From JALSHZ01 sp964439815 (GTDB taxonomy: Bacteria > Pseudomonadota > Gammaproteobacteria > UWMA-0217): DNA of 6,273 nt. Of the stretch, positions 1 to 5,884 are shown piece by piece. The DNA is taken from positions 1 to 6,273 of the forward strand of contig CAYTPO010000187.1 in NCBI GenBank assembly GCA_964439815.1. The letters run 5' to 3'. Under the pieces are notes generated by a model that saw only the letters and a program-made list of their open reading frames with translations, made no database searches and was not told the origin of the DNA. The first letter of the stretch is position 1; the number at the start of each line of letters is the position of its first letter. A program made the translations under genes and the position numbers.

Positions 1-141
1 CGGCCCTGGCTTGTTCTGACACGCCTGCGCTTGCGCTTCACTCAAGTTGTAGCTATTGCTACAAATTTCGCTCCAGCGCAGCGCCCAGACGCACCAGTCC
101 AGCGCCAGGATCCGCGATCCACCATGAATAAGGCGGGCTAA
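1..141 (+). other. Open reading frame tail entering from the left edge, coding status undecided
   Basis: Frame 1 is open from the first base to a TAA at 139-141, giving 46 residues that end in STMNKAG. The sequence is rich in Arg, Ala, Pro and Gln and I recognise no domain or motif in it. A perfect hairpin (47-64) and a short palindrome (108-120) lie inside it, which fits intergenic DNA better than a conserved gene. One minus-strand frame is also open across most of the stretch, but I see no start codon near its beginning. It could be the C-terminus of an upstream gene or chance readthrough of GC-rich spacer; I lean to spacer. Confidence 0.15.
47..64. repeat. Short perfect hairpin, possible terminator or small dispersed repeat
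   Basis: TTGTAGC (47-53) and GCTACAA (58-64) are perfect inverted arms around a TATT loop. The plus strand continues with ATTT, a very weak T tract, so it is at best a poor intrinsic terminator for something to the left. The right flank (CGCTCCAGCGC) and left flank (GCGCTTGCGCTT) carry GCGC-type half-palindromes, giving the look of a small dispersed palindromic repeat. Confidence 0.4.
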
Positions 142-156
142 CAGTAACTATACCGG

Positions 157-195
157 GTAGGGTGGGCAAAGGAGGAACGACGTGCCCGCCGCTAC
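157..195. repeat. REP-like intergenic palindrome
   Basis: GTAGGGTGGGCA (157-168) pairs with TGCCCGCCGCTAC (183-195). There are eleven Watson-Crick pairs plus one G:T pair (163/188), with a single bulged G at 191 and a 14-base loop. A second copy of GGCGGGC at 132-138 could compete for GCCCGCC at 184-190. The GTAGGGTGGGC...GTGCCC layout resembles, from memory, intergenic palindromic repeats common in proteobacterial genomes. The stem and loop are seen directly; membership of a repeat family is inferred, since only one copy is in the window. Confidence 0.55.
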
Positions 196-226
196 TTCCA
201 TCCTTTAATTCATAGCATCATGAAAT

Positions 227-242
227 AACCGGTTTCAACCGG
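227..242. promoter_or_regulatory. AACCGG half-site palindrome upstream of the operon
   Basis: AACCGGTT (227-234) is a perfect 8-base palindrome, followed after TC by a further AACCGG (237-242). CCGGTT and AACCGG therefore also form 6-base arms around a 2-base centre (229-242). It directly abuts the next palindrome at 243. Such compact symmetric sites are typical of protein-binding operators rather than RNA hairpins, but no regulator can be named. Confidence 0.3.
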
Positions 243-260
243 CTGTCACCCATGTGACAG
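243..260. promoter_or_regulatory. Candidate operator or activator site, CTGTCAC-N4-GTGACAG
   Basis: CTGTCAC (243-249) and GTGACAG (254-260) are perfect 7-base inverted arms separated by CCAT. The centre (251.5) lies about 42 bases before the start expected from the TATAGT at 282-287, a position used by many activators that overlap the -35 region. The half-site is not the CRP (TGTGA-N6-TCACA) or FNR (TTGAT-N4-ATCAA) type. E. coli ybhGFSR is controlled by the TetR-family protein CecR, but I see no basis for assigning this site to that family. Confidence 0.4.
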
Positions 261-281
261 TCCCGGATGTCAATGCGGCCC

Positions 282-287
282 TATAGT
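282..287 (+). promoter_or_regulatory. Possible -10 element (TATAGT) of the efflux operon
   Basis: TATAGT differs from the sigma-70 consensus TATAAT at one position and lies in the AT-rich patch CTATAGTAATTTACTA. No good -35 hexamer lies 16-18 bases upstream: GTGACA at 254-259 is 22 bases away. If this is the promoter it probably needs an activator. The palindrome TAGTAA-T-TTACTA (284-296) overlaps the element and could be an operator over the start site. Confidence 0.3.
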
Positions 288-310
288 AATTTACTACGCT
301 GCAAGCTGTT

Positions 311-392
311 CCAGGAGCCTGTCGGAGTTAACGCTGTTTGGCTGCGCCCGCAGTGATTTCGCTTCAAACGGTTAAGTTCGACGGGCTCCTGG
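311..392. repeat. Large imperfect inverted repeat in the operon leader
   Basis: Arm 311-332 and the reverse complement of arm 371-392 agree at 19 of 22 positions. The differences are T320/G383 and G325/T378, both G:U pairs in plus-strand RNA, and G327/G376. Inside, GTTTG (336-340) pairs with CAAAC (365-369) and CTGC (342-345) with GCAG (350-353), so the whole 82 bases can fold into one long branched hairpin. It ends 30 bases before the membrane fusion gene, leaving its ribosome site free. It may be a dispersed palindromic element (MITE-like or REP-type) or a structured mRNA leader. The fold is seen directly; the role is inferred. Confidence 0.6.
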
Positions 393-422
393 CGTGGCAA
401 GTTTCCCGAAAGGCATGATGTG

Positions 423-1520
423 ATGAAGAAACACTCGATAATGATCTCCGCCTCGATGGTATTGCTGGTTGCAGCCGGTGTCGCGTTCTGGTGGGCACAA
501 CCGGAGCCGTTACCGGAAGGGCTGATTCAGGCGAATGGCAGGCTTGAGGGTGATCGCTATTCGGTGTCCGGCAAGTACCCAGGCCGGGTGCGGCGCCTGC
601 TGGCCCGGGAAGGTGATTGGGTTGAAAAGGGCCAGTTGATGGCAGAAATGGATGCCGCGCAGATCGAGGCGAAGGTGCAGCAGGCCGAAGCAGCCGTTGC
701 CGTAGCCCAGGCACGGCTTGAAGCGGGAAAAAGCGGGCTGGAAATGCTACGCAATGATGTGCCGCTGAAGGTGGCAGCGGCCAGGGCTGATGTGGATCAT
801 GCGCAGGCGTTGCTGGGTGCTGCCCGGGCTCGGGTGGCGCAGCAGCAACGTGATGTCAGGCGCCTGCAAACCCTGCTGCAGAAGAATACTGTGGATCGCG
901 AACGCGTCGAGCAGGCGGAGCTGGCGTTGAAGGTTGCGCAGGCGGATGTCACCACGGCCAGGGCTGCGGTGGTGCAGGCGCAAAAGCAGTTTGCCGGGGC
1001 CCAGCTGGGATATGAGCAGATCAAGGCAAGGGAAAGTGATGTCGATGCGCTCGCAGCCGGGGTTCGACAGGCAGAGGCGGTGTTGGCGGAGGCACAGAGC
1101 AGCCTGGATGATCTCGGTATTACCGCGCCGGCGACCGGCCGGGTGATGGAGCGCATTGTCGATGAAGGGGAGGTGATTGCCGCAGGAATGCCGCTGTTCG
1201 ATATCGTCAACCTGGATCGGCTCTACCTCAAGGTCTATGTGGCGGAGCAGCAGATAGGTCAGCTGCGCGTGGGGTTGCCGGCACGAATTCATACGGATGC
1301 CTTTCCGTCACAACCTTTCAGTGCCACAGTGCGGTATATCGCTTCACAAGCGGAGTTTACGCCAAAGGAGGTGCAGACACCGGATGAGCGCGTCAAGCTG
1401 GTGTATGCGGTCAAGCTGTATCTCGATGACAATCCCGATCGCCGCTTGACGCCCGGCCTGCCCGCAGATGCAGTGATCCGCTGGCAGGAGGAGGCTCCGT
1501 GGGCGAAGCCGCGCTGGTAG
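423..1520 (+). CDS. HlyD/YbhG-type membrane fusion protein of an ABC exporter
   Basis: This 365-residue periplasmic adaptor would link the inner-membrane ABC transporter to an outer-membrane TolC-like channel. A signal-anchor helix lies at about residues 6-24. The first lipoyl half follows (about 37-80, with EGDWVEKGQLMAEMDA), then a long Ala/Gln-rich coiled-coil hairpin (about 80-229) whose tip is near 150-165. The second lipoyl half has GITAPATGRV (232-241). The beta-barrel domain carries AEFTPKEVQT (310-319), characteristic of the YbhG/YhiI branch. ATG 423 is preferred: GAAAGG (408-413) lies 9 bases upstream. GTG 420, directly before it in frame, would add one residue. The 3' end overlaps the ATPase gene by 22 bases, implying coupled translation. 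YhiI is the main alternative family name, but two separate permeases downstream favour the YbhG type. Confidence 0.93.
   Translation: MKKHSIMISASMVLLVAAGVAFWWAQPEPLPEGLIQANGRLEGDRYSVSGKYPGRVRRLLAREGDWVEKGQLMAEMDAAQIEAKVQQAEAAVAVAQARLEAGKSGLEMLRNDVPLKVAAARADVDHAQALLGAARARVAQQQRDVRRLQTLLQKNTVDRERVEQAELALKVAQADVTTARAAVVQAQKQFAGAQLGYEQIKARESDVDALAAGVRQAEAVLAEAQSSLDDLGITAPATGRVMERIVDEGEVIAAGMPLFDIVNLDRLYLKVYVAEQQIGQLRVGLPARIHTDAFPSQPFSATVRYIASQAEFTPKEVQTPDERVKLVYAVKLYLDDNPDRRLTPGLPADAVIRWQEEAPWAKPRW
1486..1494 (+). promoter_or_regulatory. Strong Shine-Dalgarno that decides the GTG start of the ATPase gene
   Basis: AGGAGGAGG lies inside the 3' end of the membrane fusion gene, with its first AGGAGG (1486-1491) 7 bases before GTG 1499. 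The first in-frame ATG corresponds to residue 29, within the first NBD, so the GTG start is preferred. Confidence 0.75.
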
Positions 1521-3472
1521 CCGGGGACGATCTGCAACCTGCCGTTGACGTCAGGCGCTTTCTCAAGCGCTACAAACGCCGCATGGCGGTGCGAGATGCC
1601 TCATTGCAGATCTATCCAGGGGAAATCTATGGCCTGATCGGTCCTGATGGCGCTGGCAAGAGCAGCCTGATGAAGGCCATAGCCGGTGTGCTCGATTTTG
1701 AGGGTGGGGTGGTCGATGTCTTTGGTGTGCGGGTCGATTCGGAGAAAGCGGCGGAGCGCGTCAAGGCACGCATTGGTTTCATGCCACAGGGGCTGGGGCT
1801 GAATCTCTATCCCGAACTGTCGATCGAGGAAAATATCGACTTCTTTGCCGAGCTGAGGCAGGTTCCGGGCGATGAACTGGCGCGGCGCAAGCAGCGTCTG
1901 CTGGAGATGACGCGGCTGGCACCATTTCGTGAGCGCCGCATGAAACAGCTCTCCGGCGGGATGAAGCAGAAGCTGGGACTGATCTGCACGCTGATCCATG
2001 AACCCGATCTGGTCATCCTGGATGAGCCGACCACCGGGGTCGATCCCGTTTCCCGGCGTGATTTCTGGGCGATTCTGGCCGAACTGTTGCGCGAACGCGG
2101 CATCACTGCGCTGGTTTCCACTGCCTATATGGATGAAGCCTCCCGCTTTCATCGGCTGTCGCTGATGTATGACGGTGAGGTGCTGTCGCAGGGGGAGCCG
2201 GAGCAGATTCTGGCCGAGGCGCCGGGCAGCATCGTTACGCTGCAGGCAACCCCGCAGATCGAAGCGCTGGCGATGCTGAAAGCGGCGTTTCGCCAGGTTG
2301 AGGCAGTGGGTAGCCGATTGCGGGTATTTGTCGATGAGGCAGGGCCGGATGAGGCCGAGGCACGGGTAAGACTGCCGCTGAAAGGAGTGAAGGTTGAACA
2401 TCTGGCGGCTGAGGAGCCGGAGCTGGAGGATGCCTTTATCGCCTTGCTCTACCGTAGGAGTCTGGTGTCGCAGGTAGTGATGGATGATGCGGTGTTGACG
2501 GAGGAAGTGACCCGGATCGACGACGGCATTGCCATTGCGGCCAATCAGCTGAGCCGGGATTTCGGGACGTTTCGTGCCGTTGATCGGGTCAGTTTCGAGG
2601 TTCGCCAGGGTGAGATCTTCGGCCTGCTCGGGGCCAATGGTGCGGGCAAGACCACGGCCATCAAGATGCTGACCGGGATTCTCGCTCCCAGCGACGGTGA
2701 AGGGCGTGTGGCAGGGGCGGATATGCGGCGGGCCGGGCAGGACATTAAGGCGCGCATCGGCTATATGTCGCAGGCGTTTTCGCTGTATCAGGATATGACC
2801 GTGCTGGAGAATATCCGCCTGTATGCCCGAATCTATGCCGTGCCGCGTGACCGTTTTGCCCGGCGTATCCAGTGGGTGATCGGTATGGCGGGGCTGCAGG
2901 GTGTCGAGGATCGTCTTGCCGGAAGCCTGCCCATGGGGATTCGTCAGCGGCTGGCGCTGGGCTGTGCGCTGGTACACCAGCCCAAAGTGCTGTTTCTGGA
3001 TGAGCCCACATCAGGTGTCGATCCGGTGGGCCGGCGTCGTTTCTGGGAGATTCTGGTGCGGCTGGCGCGGGTGCAGGGGGTCGCAATTCTGGTGACGACC
3101 CATTACATGAGCGAGGCGGAGCATTGTGATCACCTGGCGCTGATGCATGCCGGCCAGATCATTGCCGATGCCAGCCCGGCGCAGATGAAGGCAGCGCTGC
3201 GCAGCGAGGCAGGGGAGTTGCTTGCGCTACTGACCGACCGGCCCTTGCTGGCGTTGCGGGTGCTGGAGCATGCCGGCTATTCCGGTGCGGCGCTGTTCGG
3301 CAAGCAGATCCACCTGCTGGTGCGTGACAGTGCGTTGCAGCAGGCAAGAATTGCCTCCCTGCTGGCGGGTAGCGGTGTGGAATTGCTGGCCGTGCGGTTG
3401 CGTGAGCCGAGTCTGGAGGATGTTTTTGTCTACCGTATTCTCGCGCGGGAACAGGCGGAGAAGGGAAAATGA
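1499..3472 (+). CDS. Fused double-NBD ABC transporter ATPase (YbhF-type)
   Basis: A 657-residue cytoplasmic protein carrying both ATP-binding domains of an ABC-2 exporter. NBD1: Walker A GPDGAGKSS (48-56), Q-loop Q97, signature LSGGM (151-155), Walker B LVILDEP (171-177). NBD2: Walker A GANGAGKTT (378-386), Q-loop Q425, Walker B VLFLDEP (497-503), H-loop H535. Each NBD is followed by a tail of about 75-90 residues ending in a similar segment: PELEDAFIALLYRR near 307-320 and PSLEDVFVYRILAR near 637-650. The protein thus looks like a duplicated NBD-plus-tail unit. NBD1 has Ala209 where the H-loop His belongs (STAYMDEA against TTHYMSEA in NBD2), and the NBD2 signature is LPMGI (477-481). It is longer than E. 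coli YbhF (about 578 residues from memory). There is no membrane domain, unlike RbbA. The start is GTG; its TGA overlaps the next ATG as ATGA. Confidence 0.95.
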   Translation: MGEAALVAGDDLQPAVDVRRFLKRYKRRMAVRDASLQIYPGEIYGLIGPDGAGKSSLMKAIAGVLDFEGGVVDVFGVRVDSEKAAERVKARIGFMPQGLGLNLYPELSIEENIDFFAELRQVPGDELARRKQRLLEMTRLAPFRERRMKQLSGGMKQKLGLICTLIHEPDLVILDEPTTGVDPVSRRDFWAILAELLRERGITALVSTAYMDEASRFHRLSLMYDGEVLSQGEPEQILAEAPGSIVTLQATPQIEALAMLKAAFRQVEAVGSRLRVFVDEAGPDEAEARVRLPLKGVKVEHLAAEEPELEDAFIALLYRRSLVSQVVMDDAVLTEEVTRIDDGIAIAANQLSRDFGTFRAVDRVSFEVRQGEIFGLLGANGAGKTTAIKMLTGILAPSDGEGRVAGADMRRAGQDIKARIGYMSQAFSLYQDMTVLENIRLYARIYAVPRDRFARRIQWVIGMAGLQGVEDRLAGSLPMGIRQRLALGCALVHQPKVLFLDEPTSGVDPVGRRRFWEILVRLARVQGVAILVTTHYMSEAEHCDHLALMHAGQIIADASPAQMKAALRSEAGELLALLTDRPLLALRVLEHAGYSGAALFGKQIHLLVRDSALQQARIASLLAGSGVELLAVRLREPSLEDVFVYRILAREQAEKGK

Positions 3473-4542
3473 ATCTGCAGCGCACCGCCGCCGTTGCCTG
3501 GAAGGAAACCCGCGAAATCCTGCGTGACCGGTTGTTGCTGGCTATGGCTTTCGTCGTGCCGACACTGATTTTGGTGGTGCTGGGTTATGGACTCTCCTTC
3601 GATGTGGAAAACATCCCCTTCGCTACCGTGGACTATGATCGCAGCGCGCTCAGTCGGGAATATCTGCATCGTTTTATCGATTCGCGCTATTTCGATTACC
3701 AGGGGGAGGCCAGGGACACCCGTGAGCTGGATCGTCTCCTGGCCGAGAGCAGCATCCGTTTTGCCATAGTGATCCCGCCCGATTTCCAGAACCGGCTGCT
3801 GGCGGGGCGCAGCGTAGCGGTGCAAAGTCTGGTGGATGGCGTATTTCCCTACCGTGCGCAGGTAAGCAAGGGGTATGTCGCCGCGATCAATAGCGATTTC
3901 AGCGCTGACCTGTTGCGCCGCCATCTCAGCCGCAAGATGGGGCTGACATCGGAGCAGGCCGGTGCAGCCGTGCAACCGGTCCGGCTGACGACCCGGTATC
4001 TCTACAATCAGGCGATTCGCAGTGGCTGGTCGCTGGCCTCGGGGCTGATCATGCTGGTGCTGATGGTGGCGCCGCCGTTTCTGACCGCATTGGGCATTGT
4101 GCGTGAACGGGAAAATGGCTCCATCTACAATATTTATGCCTCGACGGTGACCCGTGGTGAGTTTCTGCTCGGCAAACTGCTCCCCTATGTGGCAATTTCA
4201 GCCATCAATATCGTGCTGGTCTGGTGTCTGGCGGTATTCCTGTTTGGCGCGCCATTCAAGGGGGGCGTGGTGTTCTTCTTTGTCGCATCGCTGGTGTACG
4301 TCATCTGCACCACCGGGGTTGGCCTGCTGGTGTCGCTGATGGTTCGCACCCAGGCGGCGGCTGCCTTGCTGACCATGGTGATTACCTTTATTCCGGCGAT
4401 GCTCTATTCCGGGCTGCTGGTACCCATCGAATCGATGGGGGTTGAAACGCAGTTCGAGGCGCAGCTGTTTCCGGCGATGTATTATTTGCGCATCGTCTGG
4501 GGCAGTTTTCTCAAGGGATTGGGGGACGGTTTTATGGGGTGA
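3469..4542 (+). CDS. ABC-2 type permease (YbhS/YhhJ-type), C-terminus lost by frameshift
   Basis: As written this is a 357-residue inner-membrane permease of the ABC2_membrane_3 kind. It has a first helix at about 21-42, a large extracytoplasmic domain (about 44-185), and then helices near 186-211, 233-259, 264-290 and 296-319. VRERENGSIYNIYAST (211-226) is the cytoplasmic segment expected to contact the ATPase and parallels VREKERGTIEQLIVSP in the second permease. It ends abruptly after LKGLGDGFMG at TGA 4540-4542, without the final helix the family has. That helix is encoded directly downstream in the +1 frame (4541-4621). Repaired, the protein would be about 382-383 residues, normal for the family. 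GGAG at 3457-3460 lies 8 bases before ATG 3469, which overlaps the ATPase stop. It may be a sequencing error, a true mutation or, least likely, recoding. Confidence 0.9.
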   Translation: MNLQRTAAVAWKETREILRDRLLLAMAFVVPTLILVVLGYGLSFDVENIPFATVDYDRSALSREYLHRFIDSRYFDYQGEARDTRELDRLLAESSIRFAIVIPPDFQNRLLAGRSVAVQSLVDGVFPYRAQVSKGYVAAINSDFSADLLRRHLSRKMGLTSEQAGAAVQPVRLTTRYLYNQAIRSGWSLASGLIMLVLMVAPPFLTALGIVRERENGSIYNIYASTVTRGEFLLGKLLPYVAISAINIVLVWCLAVFLFGAPFKGGVVFFFVASLVYVICTTGVGLLVSLMVRTQAAAALLTMVITFIPAMLYSGLLVPIESMGVETQFEAQLFPAMYYLRIVWGSFLKGLGDGFMG

Positions 4543-4621
4543 TGTGCTTGCGCTGGCGCTCTATGCGATCGTGCTGTGGACCATTGGCTATTTCAGCTTC
4601 CACAAAAGGCCGCGGCAATGA
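4541..4621 (+). pseudogene. Out-of-frame C-terminal helix of the first permease
   Basis: Read from GAT 4541, this gives 26 residues: a strongly hydrophobic helix (DVLALALYAIVLWTIGYF) followed by a basic tail (HKRPRQ) and TGA at 4619-4621. Just upstream the same frame reads LWG, so LWGDVLAL lines up with LWPEILQL in the second permease, which also follows an LKG motif there. This is the missing last membrane segment of the 3469 gene. One extra base would explain it, most simply in GGGGG (4521-4525) or TTTT (4530-4533). Its stop overlaps the start of the next gene as ATGA. Confidence 0.85.
4604..4609 (+). promoter_or_regulatory. Ribosome binding site supporting the ATG 4618 start
   Basis: AAAAGG lies 8 bases before ATG 4618. 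An earlier in-frame ATG at 4576 would add 14 residues that are merely a shifted reading of the first permease's C-terminal helix, and it has no comparable purine-rich site. Confidence 0.5.
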
Positions 4622-5760
4622 AGGCATTGGCACTGTGGTGGAGTCGGGTAGGGGCGCTGATGCTGAAGGAGCTGAAGCAGCTCTCGCGTGATCCGGTATT
4701 GCTGCTGGTTATTGTCTATTTCTTTTCAGCGGATATCTATATCGCCGGCAAGGGTATCGAGATCGATCTGAAGCATGCTTCGATTGCGGTGCTCGATCAT
4801 GATCACAGCGAGGCGTCACGGGATCTGATCTACCGATTTCAGGAGCCGTATTTCACCTTGCGCGGGGAACTCGACAGTGCGCATCAGGCGCGGCAGATGC
4901 TCGATCATGGCGATGTGCTGGCCGTGCTGGATATCCCTGCCGATTTTCAGAAGGATCTGCGGCGTGGTCGTGTGGTTACGGTGCAACTGCAAATCGATGC
5001 CAGCAATGCCACCCTGGGAATACTCGCCACTACCTATGCCACACGGATCGTCGCCAGCTACGCACAGGAGCTTGCGACCCGCAGGATGGGGGGCGTGCAG
5101 TTGCAGAATATTCCGGTGCTGCTGGATGAACACCGCGTCTATTACAACCCCAATCAGAAGAACAGCTGGTTCATGTCCATTTCCGAAATGCTGACTGTCA
5201 TCACCATGTTGTCACTGATGCTGCCGGCGGCCGCCGCCGTGCGCGAAAAGGAGCGCGGTACCATCGAACAGCTGATCGTCTCGCCGCTCAGCTCCACACA
5301 GATACTTTTCTCCAAGGTGGCCGCCATGGGGCTGGTAATTCTGTCGGGGACAGCGGTCAGCCTGTTTCTCGTCATCGTGCCTGCCTTTCATGTGCCGTTG
5401 CAAGGTGATCTGGCGTTGTTCTTTGCAGTGACTGCACTGTATGTCTTCGCCACCTGCGGCCTTGGCCTGTTCATCGCCACGCTCAGTCGCAACCTTGGTC
5501 AGGTCGTCATGCTGGTCATCCTCATCATGATGCCCCTGCTACTCCTCTCCGGCGCCTGGACACCTCCAGAAGCCATGCCCCCCTTGCTGCGCAACGCCAT
5601 GCACCTCTCGCCGCTGTTCTATTACACAACGCTCAGCTACGGCATCCTCCTCAAGGGAGCCGGCATCGCTATCCTCTGGCCCGAAATCCTGCAGCTCACG
5701 GCATTGGGCGGCATGGTGTTCGGTTTTGGCGTCTGGCGGTTCCGACGACAGTTTGGGTGA
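4618..5760 (+). CDS. ABC-2 type permease (YbhR-type)
   Basis: A 380-residue inner-membrane permease, probable partner of the 3469 permease. It has a short cytoplasmic N-terminus with LMLKELKQLSRDP (14-26) and a first helix at about 27-44. An extracytoplasmic domain follows (about 45-185), then helices near 186-208, 229-258, 264-289 and 292-313. An extracytoplasmic amphipathic stretch has PLFYYTTLSYGILLKG (332-347), and the last helix lies at about 353-374 before a basic end (RFRRQFG). VREKERGTIEQLIVSP (208-223) is the conserved cytoplasmic segment likely to dock on the ATPase. ATG 4618 is chosen because it overlaps the repaired stop of the first permease as ATGA. The length is close to E. coli YbhR (about 368 residues from memory). 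The gene looks intact. Substrate unknown; drug or cation export by analogy only. Confidence 0.93.
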   Translation: MKALALWWSRVGALMLKELKQLSRDPVLLLVIVYFFSADIYIAGKGIEIDLKHASIAVLDHDHSEASRDLIYRFQEPYFTLRGELDSAHQARQMLDHGDVLAVLDIPADFQKDLRRGRVVTVQLQIDASNATLGILATTYATRIVASYAQELATRRMGGVQLQNIPVLLDEHRVYYNPNQKNSWFMSISEMLTVITMLSLMLPAAAAVREKERGTIEQLIVSPLSSTQILFSKVAAMGLVILSGTAVSLFLVIVPAFHVPLQGDLALFFAVTALYVFATCGLGLFIATLSRNLGQVVMLVILIMMPLLLLSGAWTPPEAMPPLLRNAMHLSPLFYYTTLSYGILLKGAGIAILWPEILQLTALGGMVFGFGVWRFRRQFG

Positions 5761-5794
5761 GCTTGCAGTCAGCTATTGCTTGATACAATGAAGT

Positions 5795-5884
5795 GCCGGA
5801 AACGCTGTCACTTATTCCGGCCTATGAGGTGGTTGGGATGCATTTGAGCAGATCGGTAGGCCGGGATAAGTGTGCGTTCCCGGC
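5795..5884 (+). terminator. Set of mutually exclusive stems after the operon
   Basis: Four related segments alternate: GCCGGAA (5795-5801), TTCCGGC (5815-5821), GCCGGGA (5860-5866) and TCCCGGC (5878-5884). First with second and third with fourth give two perfect 7-bp hairpins, with loops of 13 and 11 bases. Alternatively the second and third pair within a longer 15-bp stem (5809-5823 with 5858-5872, one G:U at 5816/5865). No U-tract follows, so it is not a classical intrinsic terminator. It may still protect the 3' end of the mRNA or be a palindromic repeat. Confidence 0.4.

Noticed and set aside
171..208. GGAGG followed by GTG and an eight-codon frame (182-208), as a leader peptide
   Set aside because: The GGAGG and GTG lie within the REP-like palindrome, which explains them, and so short a frame is expected by chance.
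243..260. CRP or FNR binding site
   Set aside because: The half-sites are TCAC...GTGA, the opposite orientation to CRP's GTGA...TCAC, and do not match TTGAT-N4-ATCAA.
747..1292. Long minus-strand open frames opposite the membrane fusion gene, with similar ones opposite the permeases
   Set aside because: All lie antisense to well-supported genes and encode low-information sequence; they are shadows.
1601..2977. A 458-codon minus-strand open frame opposite the ATPase gene
   Set aside because: It is antisense to a gene with unmistakable ABC motifs, has a His/Gln/Arg-rich composition with no domain, and reflects the codon bias of the sense strand.
4530..4545. Programmed ribosomal frameshifting in the first permease
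   Set aside because: I see no canonical slippery heptamer or stimulatory structure, and an ABC permease has no known need for two products. A homopolymer indel is simpler, though recoding is not excluded.
4576..4617. Upstream in-frame ATG of the second permease (14 extra residues)
   Set aside because: The extra residues are a shifted reading of the first permease's last helix, and ATG 4618 has both a ribosome site and the ATGA overlap.
5795..5884. Integron attC-type recombination site
   Set aside because: The paired arms look superficially similar, but there is no recognisable RYYYAAC/GTTRRRY core and no integrase or cassette context.
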